In this document: piece after piece, positions 58,901 through 64,000 of the stretch | Numbering within the stretch: position 1 is the first letter of the stretch | Layout: every line of letters begins with the position of its first letter | Assembly: GCA_013396915.1 (NCBI GenBank) | Contig: VWZL01001331.1 | Coordinates: 62,001 to 126,000, forward strand | Direction: 5' to 3' | Length of the DNA: 64,000 nucleotides | Origin: Stercorarius parasiticus | Lineage: Eukaryota > Chordata > Aves > Charadriiformes > Stercorariidae | Notes under the pieces: model-generated | What the model saw: the letters and a program-made list of their open reading frames with translations, nothing else | What the model was told of the DNA's origin: nothing | The model's database searches: none | Position numbers and translations under genes: made by a program

Positions 58901-59281
58901 CATGGATTCTCCTTCCCTCCTCTCCCCAGAGAGTTACAATTGCTTGAGAAATGGAGACTTTACACCCAGTCGAGAGAGAGGCAGGTGCACAAGAGATCTC
59001 AGCCCTGCTGCATCCCTCTCAAGCTCTTTGCCATTTTCTTTTCCTTCACCGGCCACCTCTCCCCAGCCCTTTCCCAGAACTGCCTCTCCCCCTCCTTGCT
59101 GTAACACAAACACTGGCTGCCATCAAACCGGAGCTGGCAGCTTCCCCCTGTGCTGCAAGGTCAGCCCTCCCTGCTGCTGCCCTGGCTCCTCTGTCCACAG
59201 CACATAGCCAGGTCCATGGAGGCAGAGTCCTCATAGTCCTTATTTTTCACCTGGGAGAGAGAAAGAGGAGAGGGAGGCACT
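55971..59281. other. Single-copy DNA, no gene recognised
   Basis: About 3.3 kb of unique DNA. Two longer frames occur: plus strand from an ATG at 55970 (about 190 codons, to 56542) and minus strand 57513-58067 (184 codons, opening with GTG). Neither shows a known domain, signal or codon-use support, and lengths like these are expected by chance in 64 kb. The segment 57480-57900 is AT-rich. Confidence 0.45.
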
Positions 59282-59491
59282 GGAGAGGAGAAAAGAAGAG
59301 GGAAGAAAAGGGATAGAGGAGAGAGAAGAGAAGAGAAGAGAAGAGAAGAGAAGAGAAGAGAAGAGAAGAGAAGAGAAGAGAAGAGAAGAGAAGAGAAGAG
59401 GAAGAAAATAAAATAGAAAAGAAAAGAAAAGAAAAGAAAAGAAAAGAAAAGAAAAGAAAAGAAAAGAAAAGAAAAGAAAAGAAAAGAAAAG

Positions 59492-59523
<32 letters not shown>

Positions 59524-59566
59524 GAAAAAAGAAAAGAAAAGAAAAGAAAAGAAAAGAAAAGAAAAG
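59282..59566. repeat. Purine-only pentanucleotide tract (GAGAA)n-(GAAAA)n
   Basis: Nearly pure purine on the + strand. A GAGAA block of about 15 units runs from 59323 to 59397, then a short bridge GAAGAAAATAAAATA, then 16 perfect GAAAA units at 59416-59495, then GAAAA/GAAAAAA variants to 59566. Frames rich in Phe/Ser/Leu on the minus strand are artefacts. Mirror-symmetric purine tracts of this kind can form triplex (H-) DNA and are often length-variable. Confidence 0.97.
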
Positions 59567-61039
59567 ATCTGCCAGTGATTTAAAAACATATTTTATAGAA
59601 AGTAGAAGGAATGTGGTAGGAAGCAAAATGAAGGTCTTAAATGTACTGCTTGTGCTTTCCCCTCTGCAGGGTGGCTCTGTGGCTGCTGTGCGCTGCAGGA
59701 CGGTCACTGCCTTTGTTTTCTTCTGGCTGAGCGACCTCCCGGTCACTCCAAATGTCACAGTGGAGCTGCGGCTCCCCGTGGCAGCCCCTTCCGGACAGGG
59801 GGACACTGTCACTGGACGAGAAGCTTGGCTTCAAACACCAGAGAGCAAATCCGTGTCAGAAACAACAGAGCCACTGGGAACAAGAGAGAGAAGCAATGCA
59901 AATCTGGGGGCTGGGGCTCAGTGATCGTACCCAATGCTGCAACAGCAGCTTCGATGGCCCAAAATGCTCCAAATTCCCCTCAAACACCACCTTTGGAAAT
60001 CGAGGTTTTTTTCATGTTGCTTCACTGTCAGACTTTGCACCCGACATACTGATAAAACCTTGAGCTACACCAGCAACGCGCGGCAGAGAGCGGGGTCTCT
60101 CCCAGGCAGCGCTGCTTTATTTTGTGGTTGACATTTAGCTATCACCGAGATGGGCACATTAAAACCATGATAAGACAAATATTTGCTCAGCATGAAGAGC
60201 TGTCGATAGGTACATTGCCTGGCATTACCTCCAGCATGTCTCACACAGCGTGAGCAGGGATGCACGGGCTGGAGCCAGGAAAATCCCAACCTCCGACCAG
60301 TCACAGGCTATTAAAGATACCAGTTGCCCCTCTGGGGACCTCCTCTTCTGGCTTAAAGCCATGGGAGCAAAAATATCAGGTACAGGATTCATCTAGCTAA
60401 ATCTGTTGAAATCCTGATGGAGCAGCTGATGGAGGCCGGGACACGCTCACCCCATCTTCCAGCAGAAATCCAAAATGGACCTGACGAGTTACAGCGCCTC
60501 CAAGGTGCCTCTTTCTTCGTGTCCTGCCAAGCTGTACACGAGATTGGGTGTGCGGGAACATATAATGCTGCCCTTTAAAGTGTGTCCTAATCATTTGTCC
60601 CCACCCCTATTAAAAAATCCTGCCCCCTTTCTGACGCAAATTCACTTAGACCTCAGCTTTTCAGCTCTCTGCCATTGTCGCATTTTTCTCCGCTAGATTA
60701 GGCAGCCCCATATCCTCTACCCTCTCCCCTCCGAGGCAATCCTCATTATTTTGGTGATTCACCATTCCCAGCTTCCCAGCGTTGTTTTTAACGGGAACCT
60801 CACAGTACCTGTTTCATTAACACCTTACTTAGCAACCTTACTTCTGCATTCCTCTCGTACTGACTCAACCCTCCACCTCCAAGACGAAACCAGTCCTTTC
60901 TGACCCTCCTCTGGGGGATCTGCTGCTAGTCCACAGGGATCACTTTATCTTTTTGCACCTTCACTGCTCTCCCCACGACCAGATGGGACTGTCCTTTCTT
61001 TGAATGTCGCCAGCTAGTAAACACCGGTCGCAAGGCAAC
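59567..61039. other. Single-copy DNA, no gene seen
   Basis: Unique sequence. Around 60560-60720 an AT-leaning stretch (CCCTTTAAAGTGTGTCC, TGACGCAAATTCAC) could be regulatory. Frames up to 103 codons are unrecognised. Confidence 0.45.
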
Positions 61040-61260
61040 CATTAGTTTTTCGTCCAGTGTTGAATTCATCCACAGCCACCATGCTGAGGTGCTCAGCTGA
61101 GTGATTTCATTTCCGATGCATGATATTGCGTGCTCAGAAATGACCGGCCATGTTTTTAGGAACACTAATGCTATTCCGCTATTACAGCACAGGTTTCTTG
61201 GGCTGAAATCTCTTATTAACCAAAGTCTTTTCATTTCTGCGCGTTAAAGGCTGGAGCTCT
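61040..61260. promoter_or_regulatory. Candidate conserved non-coding element
   Basis: Single-copy block with TCCGATGCATGATATTGCG near 61110, GACCGGCCATGTTTTTAGG, CACTAATGCTATTCCGC, CTCTTATTAACC and TCTGCGCGTTAAAGG. CpG is kept more often than in the flanks. No coding frame on the + strand; a 102-codon minus-strand frame crossing it is unrecognised. Confidence 0.28.
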
Positions 61261-64000
61261 TCTCCACTTGAATTCAATGGCTCATAACGGATCCCTGCCA
61301 CTACCGACTCTTGGGTAATGTTAGCTCAGAGATGCAAAGGCATGAAAGACTCTCTGGCTCTGAGCTATCAATAAATCTTAAATGGAATGTGGGTTTTTTA
61401 TTCATGGGTGTCCTCTGCTCCCTTTCCTCCCTTCTGTCTTCCTCCACAAGTAACAGCCCATTACTGCAGCACTCCACTCGCCTGAATCCCTCGTTTGTCA
61501 CCCCAGACGCCCCGCAGTACTATATAAACTACTGAAAAAGCTCTCCTCCTCTGCCGCGTCGCTTCAACCTGCGCTTGTCACACAAAATCTGGTTTTGTTT
61601 TGCATTTGCCTGCTTTACTCCTGCCCATTTCATTACCAGTTTAACACCTTTTTTCTTGCATTCTCTAGTCTCCAGCCAAAGAAAAAAACAAAAAAAACCC
61701 TTTCCTACCCAGGAGCTTGCTTTGTTATCTGCCCATTTTTGCCTTCTTCCACAAAACCAAAACTTTCAGCTGCATATTGCAGAGGAGGCAGCTCACGCCG
61801 GTATTTTTTGCTGTCTTTCTCAATCTCAGAATAATCTCCCAGCTGCTCCCCCCTCCAAATTATTTCTTCTTCAGACGCATGGGTTTTCTGAAGTCTGTGC
61901 TGACCTGCGTAACTCCATGTGATGCTCCATCTGTTGTTGACTTCTCTGTGTTTACTTACTAAGGGGAAAACTGAAAACGTGACTTCAAGCTCTGGCCAGT
62001 GTCACTGTCATTCCACAAAAACAAGGTCTGCCGTGGATTGAGCTCTGATTTTGATCTGCTCAAGCCTGCTCGGGTTCAGCCCCACAGATGCTGACTGAGG
62101 GAGGACCTGTGTAATGCTTCCTGTGCCGTGCTTCATCTCAAGTGGGGCAAACTCAACCCATGGAGAACCAAGGATGTGAGCCAGGAATGGACAGCTCTGA
62201 TCTGTTGTGCACAGCCACCAGCAGTGGGGTTACGGCTCTTTAGCTCAGAGGGGTCCCCAGAGTAGCTGTTCTGTACCCCCGGCTCCACCGTGGAGTGCAA
62301 AGCACATCCCAGCATGGGCATCACGGTGGTCACCCTCCCTAAGGACATCCACAGCAGAAGCAGCTCTACAGAACAAACCACACCCCACTGGTTTGAGCTT
62401 GGACCAGTACATGAGAACCTGTTTTAATGGGAGTCGGACCCTGATATCTCAGCATAACAAAGACTCTGCATTCAGACACAGGCTGAAGGTGTCTCCGGGT
62501 TTATACGTACATAATTCTCTCTCTGTTTCTGTCTCCATAAAGGCATACATGATGCCAACAGCTGGACCTCTAGTTCAAGTATATTTATACATACACGTAT
62601 ACGTGCATGGCCGGTGAGGTGTATTAAAAACAGTTTATTTCAGAAATAGCATCATTTTTCCTGGCGAAGGAGAACAGCTTCTCTTATTTTCTGTGCCACT
62701 TGTATTTTTGGTTTTAGCAAGGCAAAATGCCAAGGAGCGACAGCGTGTTTACCTAAGAGCAGCTAAAAGAGCTGTGTAGCAATCAAGGTATTGAGTGGGT
62801 TGGGCTGAAAATAGATCGGCTTGGAAAGACTTTGATCAAAAATATTCAGCAGGGGACTGGATGGCCATGAGGAATGATAACAACCTCTTTGGGAATATAC
62901 CCCCATCTTGCCTGAGCTAATTAAGCGCAATGCTTGTGCAATGCTTTTGTGCAGCGTGTCCATGGTCCGCCTCGCTGACTCCCTCTGCCATAGTTAACCC
63001 CAGCTGTGGGGACTCAATTGTCCTCTCCCATCCTTCGAGATTTAACTTTCTAGGTCAACACTGGGGTGAAGAGACACGTGGAGGATCCCCCTGCACAAAC
63101 GTTGAGCAAGGTGCGCGCTCCTTCCTCCTGTCACTCCTGAACCTTGTCATGAAATGGGGTTCATTACTGGGAATGTGAACTTTTTTTCTGGGAAAACCTC
63201 TTCTGAAAAGGTGTTTATGGCCTGACTGGGACATCACAGAGTCCTCCACCTCAACCTTCTGGGGCAATTATTTTTGTTTAACCCCTTGAAGCTCTCCTGA
63301 CCTCTTACTAAGAAGGACTCCAACCTAATAAAGTTTCTTCTCTTCCTTTCCTTATGAGCAGACATGCTCTGCCCTCTGCCAAGCTTAACCTACCCATGTG
63401 ATTACCAAACTATTTGCCTGCGGCTTCACATATCTCACTTTATACAATACCTTGTGCCAGCTCTCCTTTCTGGGCATGTCTACATAGCTATTTTGGCCCA
63501 GGGTCTAGGTCTGGCATGTCTCTTGGCATCCTGACAGCCATGACAGATTACAGAAGAAAGTGTTTGGGCTCTTTCGGTGGCTCCAGGAAAGCTCTCACCC
63601 TGCTATAGGAGAACAGGAGCAGAGCCCAGGCTCTGGCTTTGAAGGTGTGGGTATACGACAGGTCTAGTCACAGGCCCTGGGCTCAGGTCCAGACAAAAGG
63701 AACAACATCGTCATGTCTCTGTAGCGCTTTGTTTGGAAGTGTTTCCGGTCCTTAATTGCCTTATTTTGTGTCAAATGACTTACGATATTGGACTATGAGG
63801 CTTTTTTCTTCACAGTTTTCCAGCTGCAAACATCAGGGAGAATGGGTCACTGGGTAGGGCTGGGAGAAATTTGCCCACCAGCGCTCTCCCCATACTGCCA
63901 GCTGTGGAGCTTGTTACAGACTTGGATACCTGCTGTTATCATGAAAACCACAATTACTTCAGGACTTTGCATTTCCAAGGCTGCTAGACCCCTAGTTCTG
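61261..64000. other. Single-copy DNA, no gene seen
   Basis: Unique sequence to the window end. A-rich patches lie at 61680-61697. An alternating purine-pyrimidine patch ATACATACACGTATACGTGC lies at about 62588-62607. The stretch 62800-62950 (CTTTGATCAAAAATATTC, GAGCTAATTAAGCGC) and 63745-63800 (CTTAATTGCCTTATTTTG) could be regulatory. Frames up to 136 codons are unrecognised. Confidence 0.45.

Noticed and set aside
59161..59812. Phe/Ser/Leu-rich minus-strand frames of 142-190 codons
   Set aside because: They are translations of the GAGAA/GAAAA repeat and its flanks, not proteins.
1..64000. CRISPR arrays, prokaryotic operons, phage or plasmid modules
   Set aside because: Repeat content (CR1), CpG depletion and absence of long coding frames show vertebrate nuclear DNA. 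The only regular array is the 42-bp minisatellite, which has no spacers.
1..64000. Endogenous retrovirus or LTR elements
   Set aside because: I saw no paired LTRs, primer binding site, polypurine tract next to TG...CA ends, or gag/pol-like frames.
1..64000. microRNA, tRNA or snRNA genes
   Set aside because: No cloverleaf, known mature microRNA that I recognise, or snRNA core was found by eye. A covariance-model search would be needed to exclude divergent ones.

Overview
The window looks like a gene-poor stretch of a bird genome. The clearest evidence is a set of twelve CR1 non-LTR retrotransposon copies, about one per 5 kb. They have the typical avian 3' end: repeated ATTCTATG units, the conserved GGTTGGAAGGGACCT segment in reverse orientation, and remnants of the C-terminus of the CR1 ORF2 protein. 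I saw no operons, ribosome binding sites, LTR retroviruses, tRNA, rRNA or CRISPR-like arrays. A neoavian bird is plausible from the look of the younger CR1 copies, but this is weak inference and I cannot name a species.

I found no convincing protein-coding exon. The longest open frames (163-199 codons) are either CR1 ORF2 remnants, read into CR1 tails, or are unrecognisable frames that often begin at GTG or TTG. The annotation is therefore mainly one of repeats and candidate regulatory DNA.

Layout. 1-7 kb: unique DNA with two stretches resembling conserved non-coding elements (CNEs). 7.2-9.7 kb: two CR1 tails, an AT-rich stretch with homeodomain/POU-type motifs, and a 42-bp minisatellite interrupted by a CR1. 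9.8-15.5 kb: CNE-like DNA, a small CpG cluster and two CR1s. 15.6-24.7 kb: unique DNA with four CR1s. 24.7-37.6 kb: mostly unique, with A-rich tracts and two CR1s. 37.6-50.8 kb: unique DNA with inverted repeats, a diverged tandem duplication and a cluster of CNE-like blocks at 45.2-46.4 kb. 50.8-54.2 kb: the most intact CR1, a MIR-like fragment, a CpG-island-like segment at 52.63-52.92 kb, a pyrimidine-rich tract and a nested CR1 pair. 54.2-64 kb: further CNE-like blocks and a long purine tract at 59.28-59.57 kb.

The many TAATTA, octamer-like and SOX-like motifs in single-copy AT-rich blocks would fit a regulatory desert around a developmental gene. That is an inference from sequence appearance only; an alignment across birds and other vertebrates would decide it. 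I found no sign of a new protein-based system. The best-supported observations are the CR1 insertion in the 42-bp minisatellite, the 126-bp higher-order order within that array, the nested CR1 pair, and the CpG-island-like segment.
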